Assembly: GCF_958295425.1 (NCBI RefSeq)
Contig: NC_081143.1
Coordinates: 21,277,322-21,341,321, forward strand
Source of the DNA: Solea solea
Lineage: Eukaryota; Chordata; Actinopteri; Pleuronectiformes; Soleidae
DNA length: 64,000 nt
Direction: 5' to 3'
Made by a program: the position numbers and the translations under genes. Below the pieces are notes generated by a model, which saw only the letters and a list, made by a program, of their open reading frames with translations, ran no database searches and was not told the origin of the DNA. Position 1 is the stretch's first letter, and each line of letters begins with the position of its first letter. This document shows, one piece after another, positions 25,390 through 37,900 of this stretch.

Positions 25390-28300
25390 ATGGGAAAAGT
25401 GTTGTGGCTGCTGGCTTCTCTGGCCTCTGTGACTTATCTGGTTGATGGTTCTCCACTGTGAGTAGATCTACTGTACCTTTATCCTGCCTGAGCTTTAATT
25501 GACTCTTTAACTTTAAAGAGTTAAAATGTGCAATCTGTCTGATTAAAGTGTAATGGGAGCAACACCAAAATGAGGGCTTCCCAGATTCTGATTAAAAAGA
25601 AATATGTGGATACAAATTAAAGTTAAATTCAGCTCTATTTTACTTGTATTTTACATAAAAAGAGCTGGTGTGTAGTATGCATTTTGTGTCACATAAGACA
25701 ATGTAATGTGGTCTTTGAAATGATGCCAGTATATTTGTGAAAATATTGTCCTGCGTTTGCACAGTGATGTTACAACAGCCGAAGATCTGTGATGAACTGG
25801 TGTATTGATGGTGTGTTGAATCAAGATAATCCATAGATGACATAAATCCATAGAAAGATAGATGACTTACGTCACAGCAAATAATATTTTTTCTTGTAAA
25901 TTGAATGTATTTAAACTCAAACATAGACTAAGATTTCATTCTATTTATTTATTTAACCAGGTAAACTACACATTGAGATTAAAATTAAATTAGTTTTGTC
26001 ATTTTCGAGAGTATTCTAAGCAGAGGCGGCAGCAAACCTGAACGCACTTTTCCCCAGTTCAGTCCGAACAAGTGGAACAGTCAAATGAAAGATGCCACTG
26101 GAGCATAAGGCGCAGTGGCTTGTTCTTTGCAGAAAGATACATAAATAGAAGGGAACTAAACCATAACTAAGATTCAGCCAGTGTGTTTATCTGTGTACAC
26201 TCAATGAAGGCCAGCCAGATTTAAGATATAGTTCACAGTGGTGTGTGAGGTGACTATAACCAGTTATAACACAAGACACAGTGATAAACAGAATCCAAAG
26301 ACTGGAGATTTGGCTGAAGCACTCAAATACAGGACATCGCCACAATCAATGGTAGGAAGGTTGCTGATACAAGAAGCTTCTGAGGTCTGAGAGAGAAGCC
26401 AGATTTATTTTGATCGTAGAAGTCAAGCTTCACTCTGAGAAACTAAAAAACTAAAAACTCTAAAGCCTGTGAAATCGAATGAGAACAGCAATATATCATG
26501 GTGTCACCAGCATCAAAATGATGGAAGACATTTGACAAATTATCACCTAGTTTGTTGATGTAAATGGAGAATAAAATGGGTCCTAAGACCGAACCCTGTG
26601 TCACACCTTTGAGGCCTTAAGAAAAGGGGAAACGAACCAGCCACTGGAAGACACTGCATTCTATTGGACAGATAATCAGCGAGTGATTGTTTGATAAAGA
26701 CAAACAATAAAGATGTAACGCTAACAATAAAAAATGTCAGTATCCCTAACATTACATGGTGCAGTCTGACAAGAGTATTTGTCTTTTCCTGGTCTCTGTA
26801 GGAAGGTGATGTCTGCCCCAAATGTGTTACGTGTAGGAACAACAGAGAACATCTTTGTGGAGTGTCAAGACTGTACAGGGGGAGACATACAGGTTCACAT
26901 CAACGTAATGGACCATCCAACCAAGCTGGTGACCACATCTGTGACCCTTACCAGTGCAAATAACTTCCAGGCACTTGGACAAATAAAGGTAAATGAAACA
27001 CTATTAATTAATTAATCTCCGATCATTGGTGCAGATGAGAGATCTAGGATGTATTGTTTGCATTATTTTTCACATTACAATTACACTGCCCAGCCAAAAC
27101 AAATGTCACATAGTCAAATACTCCACTTAGTGCCTACTGTACAAGCCTATGAGACCATGTTATGATGGGGTTGCTTCACTTGTGCAGGTCAAGTTTTAGC
27201 AACTGTAAATTTACAACCAGATGTTCTAGCATATTCCAAGTTCAAATTGTAAAGGAGCATGAGACATCATTTTCTCACATTGGTCACCACAGAGTCCACA
27301 TGCTGGAGAAGACTTGACACAGCAATCCAACTCTCCCATCATAAATACCAAAAAAAAAAAATCAGCTGTGGATTTAAATAAATGTTGTGCCATTGCATTG
27401 ACTTATTGAAACAATGCCTCATCTGACAATAATCATCTGTCACTGCATTTTTCATGTATTTTTTTCATTGTGACAGGTGTATATGATATGGTAAAACCAG
27501 GTCCTTAAGGTATGATGATCAAAACTGCATGGGGAGCCAGTGTAGAGAAGCTAACACTGGAGTGATATGGTTTCTCTTTCTAGTTCCTGTCAGAACTCGT
27601 GCTGCAGCATAATAAATTAACTGGAGGATTGCAGTAATCTAATCTAGATGTAACAAAAGCATGAATAATAAAACAATATTAAATTTTAACCTAATATTTA
27701 CTTATTTTTATTTTGAATTATGTTTTTATCTTGAGTGCTTACGCTGTTTGTATGTTGTATTTGTTACTTGTTTACCTCTGACCTCTTTGCTGCTCTAAAA
27801 AGTGAATTTCCCCAGTGTGGGATCACTAAAGTCTAATCATACACACCTGTCCCGCTCCTCGTTACTGATTACTCTGTAAATGCTGCCTTCAGATCCCTGC
27901 TGCAGGGTTTAGCAAGGACCCCACCGTGAAGCAGTATGTCTACCTGCAAGCTCAGTTCCCTGACCGCCTGCTGGAGAAAGTCGTCCTTGTGTCCTTTCAT
28001 TCCGGCTACATCTTCATCCAGACTGACAAGAGCCTCTACACCCCTGACAGTAAAGGTGTGTTCAGCACAACATTGGTGCTAAACAACATACACAAATCTC
28101 TGTGACATAGTGTTGTGTTGTTTGCGAATGCTTTTTTAGAAAGAATGAATCGTTTGGGTGAACGAACTGAACTGAATCACTTACTGAAACAGTTCGTTTC
28201 AGCTGAGCTTTGCTCTGTTGTGACTCGAGTGAGACAGTGGCCCGTGGTAGTGGGCGGGGCAAAAGTGATTCGTTCACTGCCGACACATATGACGCTTTTC

Positions 28301-31252
28301 CAGCATGCAAAAGCACCATATGTCCCATATGTTTTTTGCTTTTCCATTAGCGACAGTACCTGGTATATTTTTAGTACCTGCTCTGACAAGGTTCCAAGCA
28401 AGCTGAACCAATACTATGTGTACACCGACAGACTGCCAGCCATTGATTGAGTGTCATCACTGAAAGAGTCATGAGCGCGGCGTCCGACCCAAGAGTCAAA
28501 CCGAACAATGCCGAATTGTAGATGAGTTAAAAAGACTCATGAACCTCACCGCACATCACTGCTGCGTTCAGATCTCGCCAACTTTCATAGTTTCTGTTGC
28601 ATGTTGAAACCTACAATATGACAAAAACAGCGGACTAAGACTTTTCAGTTCCTCTCGCTGTGAGGAAACAGTGTGTGTACTGATACATTAGGTGATTTGT
28701 TCACTGACCATACTGGGTATTAATCAGTGTATCAGTGCACTGAATGTGTGATTCAGCCAATCCAAGAACAGTGTCGAACTGGAGATCAGTTCAAAAGCCT
28801 AAAGATTCCAGAAAATGTGTGTAAAATGTGTGAAAACTCGAACTCTTAACATTTAGCAAGCAAACTTCAGCTGTGTTGCAGTTCCGTGACTGAGTCAGAC
28901 GGAGTCTGCGCTCGAGTTATGCAGGAAGAACTGAACGATTCGGTGAGCAAATCTTTTGAACAAAACTTTTTAGTTAATTGATTCTAAAGACTCAGTATGC
29001 CGAAGAGAACAGTTTTTCCCATCACCACTGTGACTAGTCCACATATGATAGTACATCAGAACACACTGTGTATCACACTCTGCATTTTTAAACCGAATCT
29101 GTCTAATCAACCTCTTTCTCTTCCTGTCAGTTCTTTACAGGCTGTTTGCAGTGACACCTCGTATGGAGCCCGTGGAGATGAATGACTTAATTGACATTGA
29201 GATTATGGTATATACTGTACATCTATATGCTGACGACACTGTTATTTATACATCTAGTTCCTTCCTGACTACTGCATTGTCTTCATTGTAGGCCAGTTTC
29301 AATTACGTCCAACACACTTTTTCTAGTTTCCTTTTAGTTTTAAATACAAACAAGGCAATCAGAGATGGCAGACTTCACCCCATACACATAACAAGTCGGT
29401 CTATATGTGTAACAGACTCTGTGGCGGAACGGTAGAGCGTCAAATTCAAATTCTAACAAGCCTCTGTTGGCCTCTGTTGCTCATATTGCAAGCAAGTGAG
29501 GAAGCGCACACACAGAGATACCACCACCAAAAACAATACCTCACTACCACTCCGTGGGGTGAAGTAACAAAACTAAATGCATGGTTTTCGGCCTTATTCT
29601 TGGATTTGCTGAGACTGATTCTGACAGCTGAAGCCGCTGAAGCAGGGAGCATGTTCGCTGAACGGATTGTGATTCAGTATCTCCGGCTTTCAGCAGTGCT
29701 GTCATTAAATACACCAAACTCCTCTGTAAAAATTGAGATTTTAGAAATGTTCTTGCTAAACACTGAAGATTAATGGACATTTTCGGGGAAATGTATTTTT
29801 AACTGATCTAAAGTTCTGTATTATTGGATATGCTGAGGCTGATTGGGACAGTTTAAGCTGCTGAATCACTCTCGCACATTCAGCGTAACTTTATTTACCA
29901 GTGCACATACCATTTCCTCACAGTGAGAGGACCCGAGAGGACTCGGTCTGCTTTTGTTATATTGTAGGTTTCAACATGCAGAAGTGCAAACTATGAAAGG
30001 CAGCGAGATCCTTTGAAAAACAATTAAATCTTGCACTAGATAATCGCTGAAACGTTTGTCTTTATTTATGTAATTGTGACATAACCCTAACCCTAACCAA
30101 TTCACTTGAAATACAATAACTTTGTTTGTTTCCAAATTGCCCGAGTGTGGTTTAAAAGTGCCCGTCCTCGTCCTCCTTTCATCAAAGTGGCAGCAGTACG
30201 TTTCACTTTTTTTTAAAACGGACAAAAATGTACATTTGTCATTTGAATATCAGATGATAACATAATCAACAACAGCCTAAACATCTCTCTCTCGCTCTCT
30301 CTTTCTCAAACGCACACACGCACACACACCTCTCTGTCTCAGTGAGTGTGTCAAGCTTCTTGGGCGAAATAGCCAAGTGTCTTGGTTGTGGCACAGTTAT
30401 ACTGTACTAATTTGTAAAGAGGTAATGGTTTCACCTTGTTTTTTGTTTGTTTGTTTTTAGACTCCTGAAGGCATCACTTTAGCTGTTGAATCAGCCTCTC
30501 CAACATCGGGAATCCACTCTAATGATTTCAAACTAGGTGAAAATGTCAGGTTAGTTCTATTTTGTATTTAAAATTCAAAAACATGATCAGAAGGTCTATA
30601 CCACTCTCATAACATCTCATAAAAATGTTATAGCATCCAGGGGATAATCAGCATAGTGTACAGTATTCCTGTCTGAGCTCACGGCCATTAGTTTCTCTTT
30701 CACAAGCCATCCCTGAGATTCTTGTTCACCTCTGTTGTCTCTGTAAACGTCACGCTCTGACACATGTTAATCACCACAGATATATTGCTTCCCAGTTTTT
30801 GTATGACGATTTAGCTCCGCTGCTTCATCACAGCTTTCCCTGCTTGCTTGTCTGAGAGCTCTGCTGTATAAAGTCTCCCAAGGCTCATAGTCATAGTTAA
30901 GCCCTGATAATGGTCATAGGGATTGTCAATATTGGTCAATCATAGTGAGATATAATATTGGCCAGTAATTGTCATTAGTAGTCACAGTTGTCTCACTTTG
31001 ACGGTCATACCACATAAATTGTTTTGTTTTTGCAGCTGTGGATATGTTAAGTTGCAAACATGTTTTAACACATTTGAATATGAGGTATGGTCAGCTGTGG
31101 AGAGAACATCAGCCTTCTGGCTTCTCCCTCTCTGGGGGTCACCATCGTGGATCATCTGTCCGCATATTTGTCTGTAGAGTTGTTGCTTCTTTTTCTTTTG
31201 CTTTTTTTTTTACAAAGTGATAAAAACTGTGTGGACCCTGCAACTGTAAAAA

Positions 31253-31298
<46 letters not shown>

Positions 31299-34200
31299 TG
31301 TCTGCGCAGTCCTGGAGTCTGGAAAGTGGTGGCCAAATTCCGCAACAACCCACAGCAGAGCTACACTGCAGAGTTTGAGGTCAAAGACTATGGTGCGTCC
31401 CTTTTACCTGAAGTTTACATTTTACCTGTACTGTTAGAGTAAGAAAAAAGAACAAGAACTCATAATGTAAGTATTTACTTTCTGATTTTACTTTTCTGAT
31501 GCACATACACATGTACATTTCCAGTGCTGCCAGGTTTTGAGGTGAAGCTGACGCCTTTGAGCTCCTTCTTCTATGTGGACAGTCCCGATCTCACTGTCAT
31601 CATCAAAGCTTCGTACGTACTGTATGTGTTATGTCCCTGGCCTATAGAAACCAGGGGTAGCGTGTGTGTGTGTGCGCATGCGCGTGCATGTGTGTGTGTG
31701 TGTGTCTTCCAACTCCTCTTTCCAAAGGAAACCAAATAAGTCTGCCGGACATAGTGTAGCACTTTTATTCACTTCACTGAAGAGCAATGTCAAAATAACA
31801 AACAAAAACTCCTTTATGAACCTAATCTTACCTCCAAAAAGAAAACTAATAAGAAAGGACAGAAAAGCTTACCTAAGCTCCAAACAGGAGAAAAGAAAGG
31901 TGAAATAAAATGGCTTCTCTCTCCGACTATTGCTACCTTTTAAATTTAACATAAAAATTAACAATTGTGTCCAAGCACTACAGCAAGTATTATTTACCTT
32001 GACTAAACAAAAAAAACTCTGTCAAAAGCAAAAAAAACTACTTAGATTTCAAAGTGAACTTAAATACCACACACAAAAAGCAACCCACTTATCTTTATCT
32101 TATCTTACAGTATTTTTTAAAATGTGTGTTTTTTTGGATTTACTGTACCTGCCTGAATTAAAAAAATAAAAAAAAAATAAAAACAAACACCGTAATTAGA
32201 TACATTTGCGTACATTTTAACTTGAGTACATTTTTAGACGTATTTCAGTACTCTTTTCACCTAATACTACTTTCAACATATTTTCAATAACACACACACA
32301 ATTTGTTTGGAAAGGTGGTGAGGAGGAAGCCCAGAGTGTGGGTTAAGGAGGGTTTATATAGTCCAGGCCCCAATCTCTTCATGGTGAGCCAATCTCCTTG
32401 AAATGAGCCACTCAGTATGCCACCTGGTTGCTGACATCCACCTGAGAGACTGACAATCACCCATACACACCCACACCACACTCACACAGTCACGCTCTCT
32501 GAAAGGAGAGAAACTGCAAATGATGGTACCAAACAAACCAAAAACATGTGACCTAGGTTCATAACAGTATGCTGTTTTTTATTTTGTGGCTTTCAGAACT
32601 GGAATCATTAAGGGCTGAGTGGAGGAGAAAATAAATGATGTCATTAAGAGGTTGTGTTGCTGTTTTTGTCCGGCTTCCATTGAAACTGTTTCTTGTGGCT
32701 TCAGGTATCTGTTTGGTGAAGAGGTAACTGGCACAGCATACGTGGTATTTGGGGTTGTGCTCGAAGGTCAGAAGAGGAGCTTTCCAAACGCTCTTCAGAG
32801 AGTAGCGGTGAGGACATACTTAGCCAGTTATCCAGTTATGCCAGTTATCATTGTTTTTTGAATTAAGGCTTTATATGTACCACACAATCAGAGAGACTAT
32901 TTTCCAGTTTTACAGTTGCCTGTTGTCACCACCAGTTAAATGGTTTATGTATTTATGATGATCAGAATAAATCAAAGTTGATGGGTTTTTTTGTATTTTG
33001 TAGCACCTCTAGATGTCCACTTATTTTATATTATTTCATATTAGATGGAAAAAGGTGCTGGAGTGGCCAAACTGAAGAGGGAACACATCACACAGACCTT
33101 CCAGAATATTGACCAGCTTGTGGGGAGTTCCATATTTGTAGCAGTCAGTGTGCTGACAGAGAGTGGTAAGGAAAACAGTCTGTGTCACATGATCATGTTT
33201 GATTTTAATTTCATTGATCGATAACAAAATGTCAAACACCTTCTGTTAAAGTGTTAGTGTGTGTGTTTCTACATCAATTCAACAGGTAGTGAAATGGTGG
33301 AGGCAGAGGTGAGAGGCATCCAGATCATTAGATCCCCCTACACCATTCACTTCAAGAGAACGCCCAAATATTTCAAACCAGGAATGTCCTTCGATGTTTC
33401 GGTAATGCATTTACTCATAATTTACAATTATAACATATAATAATATAATTCCTAATTACTGAATAATTTAACAAGACATTTCAATATATTCTTATTGTTC
33501 GGCTGTTTGTTTCTTTCATGGCAGATTGAAGTTGTGAATCCAGATGAAACTCCAGCTAAAGGTGTTGCTGTGATGGTGAATCCAGGTGAAGTGAAGGGTT
33601 TGACTGCAGCTAATGGCCTTGTAAAGCTTACCATCAATACAGAGGCAAGAGCATCAGTTCTGAGAATCACTGTAAGTCTCTGAAACATCTTCCTTTGCTT
33701 TCCCTTCATACTTTGTTTTTAATGGAAGCTGAATCAACTCACATTTTATCTACTTGCAATATTTAAAATAAAGTGGCACTATCACCAATTTATGTAACTT
33801 CATTTACTTGCTGAAGTGGTGGCTCGTATGATTCAAAGCTCAAACTCAGGACTACAGACGTCCAGGGTTAGTTTGTCACAACCTACTTTTATTAGCAGAT
33901 GTTCACAGTATGAATTCTAATTTCACTGCTATATATATATTATTGTATGAATGTCACAATTGTTGTAGAAATACGTGGCTAACAGAAAAGAGACCACATC
34001 TGTGTCACTCTATGCCTGTCATCTCCTTCAATGTTTACCGACTGTAACCTATTTGTCCCGCCCCCCTCACTGTTATTGGCTAGAGGATATAAACACAATG
34101 GCTATATTGTCATTTTTTCAGTTATTGTCAGTAGTTCACTATATACGACTGGATAGAACAGTACAGATCTGGGACCTTTTGTATTTATTTACATTGCTGT

Positions 34201-34332
34201 GTTTGATAACCTGTCTGTGTCTCTGATTTTAGGCAACAACCAGTGATCCTCGTATTTCACCTGAAAGACAAGCATCAGCCACCATGGTAGCTCTTCCGTA
34301 TAAAACTAAAAGCAACAGCTACATCAACATAG
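25390..34332 (+). CDS. c3: C3 copy B: signal peptide and MG1-MG4 beta-chain exons (1-12)
   Basis: Exon 1 gives a hydrophobic leader, [20 protein letters not shown]. Exon 2 starts with the MG1 strand APNVLRVG and exon 3 contains [13 protein letters not shown], a highly conserved C3/alpha-2-macroglobulin motif. Exons 6-11 follow the human exon pattern (83 and 116 nt for exons 6 and 10, as in human C3). The equivalents of exons 1-11 are not visible for copy A. Introns here hold many later insertions, listed separately. Confidence 0.93.
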
Positions 34333-34890
34333 GTAAATAAAATCCTGAAATACTGTAACTTCAAATGGTAAAACACATTAATCATGACAGAGTACCATGA
34401 AAATCTTTCCAGTGTGCAGAACTCATCACAAATCTTTTTTTTTAGCTGTGTATACAGCAGAACTGCAGTTAGGAGACAATCTGAAGTTTATCCTCAACTT
34501 GAACAGGCCGTCAAATCAAGACACTGATATCACATACCTGGTGAGCCACGTGCTATGACCTACTGATCATTCTGTAAACTTGTGTTTGGGTCCATGCTGA
34601 TGTTTTAATCTGTGTCCCCAGATCCTGAGCAGAGGTCAGTTGATCCAACATGGCCGTTACAGGACAAGAGGACAAGTAATGATTTCCCTGACCATTCCCA
34701 TCACCAAAGACATGCTGCCATCATTCCGCATCATAGCCTACTACCATCCAAATGACAATGAAGTGGTATCAGACTCTGTCTGGGTGGATGTCAAGGACTC
34801 CTGCATGGGCTCGGTGAGACACACAATATTGATATAGTGGAGTTAGAATAAGTGAACAACAAGATACAATATTTCTATGAAATGTAGAAT

Positions 34891-34932
<42 letters not shown>

Positions 34933-37900
34933 CTTTAACAAACACAAAATGTTCACTTTACTTTACAATCAGCTGAAGTTAGAACCCTTGAGACCTGCTA
35001 CATCCTATGAGCCTCGAAGGGTGTTTGGTCTGAAGGTTACTGGAGATCCAGGAGCTACAGTTGGACTGGTGGCAGTTGACAAAGGAGTCTCCCTGAATAA
35101 CAAGCACCGCCTCACCCAGAAAAAGGTTATTATTACTATTTTAATTAATTTTCATCTTTGAATTATGGAAGGTGTGCAACATAAAAAGTGGTGTAATGAA
35201 ATTCGCATGTTCTAGTATGTGTATTGTTCAGATCAATACATTCTAAAACAAACTATATGCAAGTGTTAAGGTTTACTTTAATGCCATTCATCATGTTAAG
35301 ACATGGAGGATGAAAATTGTCACTCAGGACCATCATTTTTGTGGTTTGTGTGTTTGTATGTCTGTGTGAAAATGTCTTCCACTCTGTTCAGGTGTGGGAC
35401 ATTGTGGAGAAATATGACACAGGCTGCACCCCTGGTGGAGGAATGGATGGTATGAATGTGTTCTACGATGCTGGGCTGTTGTTTGAATCCAGCACAGCTT
35501 CTGGAACTCCTTACAGACAAGGTGACACTATTTTCACTTTTGGTTTCTCCCTATCCTCTCAGGATCAAGACATTTAACAATAGTGAAATTGTTTTGGAAA
35601 ATAATTTGGTGTAGAAGTTTTGCGGTCCTCGTTCTACTGGCTAATAGACAGTAGATATGATAATCCTTACTCCCCCTGTCATGTCGCACTGTTTCGAAAA
35701 TCGGACCAGAGAGTACATCCTTCTTACCAGCTTTGTGTTTAGGTGGAGGCAGAAACCTCCACAACAGATATATTGAACTCCTAACAAGATTGTTTGACAT
35801 CAGAGCAAGTGAAAATAAATTAACCATACAATTCAAGTTGTATAAAGTTTAAAAGTTCCAATAAATTTGTTTCTTGCAAAAGACAAGTGTAGTCTAACAT
35901 TGTTGGGCTCTGTTCAACCTTTTTTCTGTGTTGCATTTTCAGAACTAAAATGTCCAGCCCCCAGCAGGAGGAGAAGACAAACCCCTATTATGGACGTCAC
36001 AAGCAGCTCAAGTAAGAACCACAGCTCTAAATCAGCAGTGATTTAATGTGCAGTCACATTACAGGGCTGAACAATGCAAGTGTTTTACTTGCATTTGTAC
36101 TGTAATTCATCAAATGTATTTAGTTGCACATGTGCGGGTAACAAAAATGACCAGTGAAGCTAACTGAACCAAAAATATCACATGATCCATCTCCAGAGGG
36201 AGAGCAGCTCCCTCTCTCCCTCTCACACACACACACACTCCTCTACACGCACAGTGTGTGCAAAGCACTGTCGCAAAATGTGTGAGCACACGTGTGCAGG
36301 TGTGCGCCATGGGGTGCCTGGCCAGGGGTTGCACAGGCAATATATTGACTTGACTACAGTAGACCACATACACACTGACCTGTGCTCAATCACAGTAGTT
36401 TATTGTATGTTTTGAACACAATGGGACCTCTGTCCCGGGTGTAACCCCGCCCTTCACCCAATGTCAGCTGGGATTGGCTACAGCTCCCCCAAGGCCCTCA
36501 TGTTGAGGAAAAAGCAGTAGACAATAAATGAATGAATGAACACAAGATTATTAAATTTGGGTTCAGGATATTCTAATGTAATGGTAGTGCTTCCACTGAA
36601 TGAAGAACGTGCCTATGCAATACAATGTGGAAGTAATCCAAGTATTCAGAATACGTTACTCACTGATGCATGTGATTACAAATGCTGCTGGAAGAACTTT
36701 TAATGTCTCTCTAGGTGAGGTTGAAGAAGACAGTTACATGGACAGCAATGAGATAGTGTCTCGCACTCAGTTCCCTGAAAGTTGGCTGTGGACAGACATC
36801 GTTCTGCCCTCTTGCAACACACTCAACTGGTGAGGCAACACACACACAGACATACACACAGATATCCGCACTCATGACACCACTAAAATTCCAACAATTG
36901 TCTTTGTTTCAGTGCATTCAAGGATAATGTTCCTTTACCAGACTCAATCACAACCTGGCAGTTGACTGGCATTAGTCTGTCAAGAACCCATGGTGAGCAC
37001 TCAGTGAATATCTGTTGTTTCACTTTCATCCATAGACTGTATATCAACATGGACACAGTCTTGAGATTTGTGAATTCGACCACCACCATGACAGTTTTTG
37101 CAAAGGACATTCATCAGCTGCTACCAGGCACCTATTGGTCGATACCAGCTGTCAATTACACAGGTGTCCACTCATATGTGACATGACTTTTATATCAATT
37201 TTACTCTCTATTTTTGACATGATATTCTATTGCAGAAGACCTAAAGCCACAAGACCATTAATCCTTGTTTAGTGTCATTATAAATCAATAAGTGAGGTGT
37301 TGAGGTGTGCTAATTTCCCATAGACTTCCATTGAGTTGTCCCTGTTGGCTTACTGCTACTTCCATCTTACTTCATCGACTTCCCTTTTTAAACTGGAAAA
37401 CAATGTCCATTTGTATATACAATCTATGATTGTACCTGACTATTGTGAAATCTCTTTCACTTACTTCTCCTCCTCTTCTTGAAGGAATCTGTGTCAGTGA
37501 GCCGTTAGAAGTGATTGTCCGGAAGGACTTCTTCATTGACCTTATACTGCCCTACTCTGCTGTCCATGGAGAGCAGCTAGAAATTAAGGCAATCCTCCAC
37601 AACTACACCCCCGATCTTATCACTGTAAGTCTGTTGATTCAGGCCACAATCAATAAGACCATCATATTTTTCTCAGGAGCTTGTAATCAAAAAGGAAAAA
37701 AAGTTTATTAAATAAAGTCTGGTTCTTCTCTAGAGCCTCAAATAACAATTTAAATCAATGCATTCATTATAAAAACTGTATATCTAGTAAATATAAATGT
37801 CAGTTACAGTCAAAGCACTGTCAAATAAGCTCACACGATGTCATCAGTTCCATATGACTTTTTTTCAGTAGCGATAGTGAGACAGCGCCAAACTGGTGTG

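Noticed and set aside
28115..28450. Open frame in copy B intron 3
   Set aside because: Shares its sequence with the inverted repeat copy at 19385-19560; repeat DNA.
30075..30100. Telomere-like CCCTAA units (also near 58632)
   Set aside because: Only two to three units each; chance or a transposon end is more likely than a real interstitial telomere.
36182..36415. Open frame in the copy B intron that might be a replacement C3a exon
   Set aside because: It reads low-complexity Ser/His/Thr and has no anaphylatoxin cysteine pattern; it comes from CA and TC repeats.
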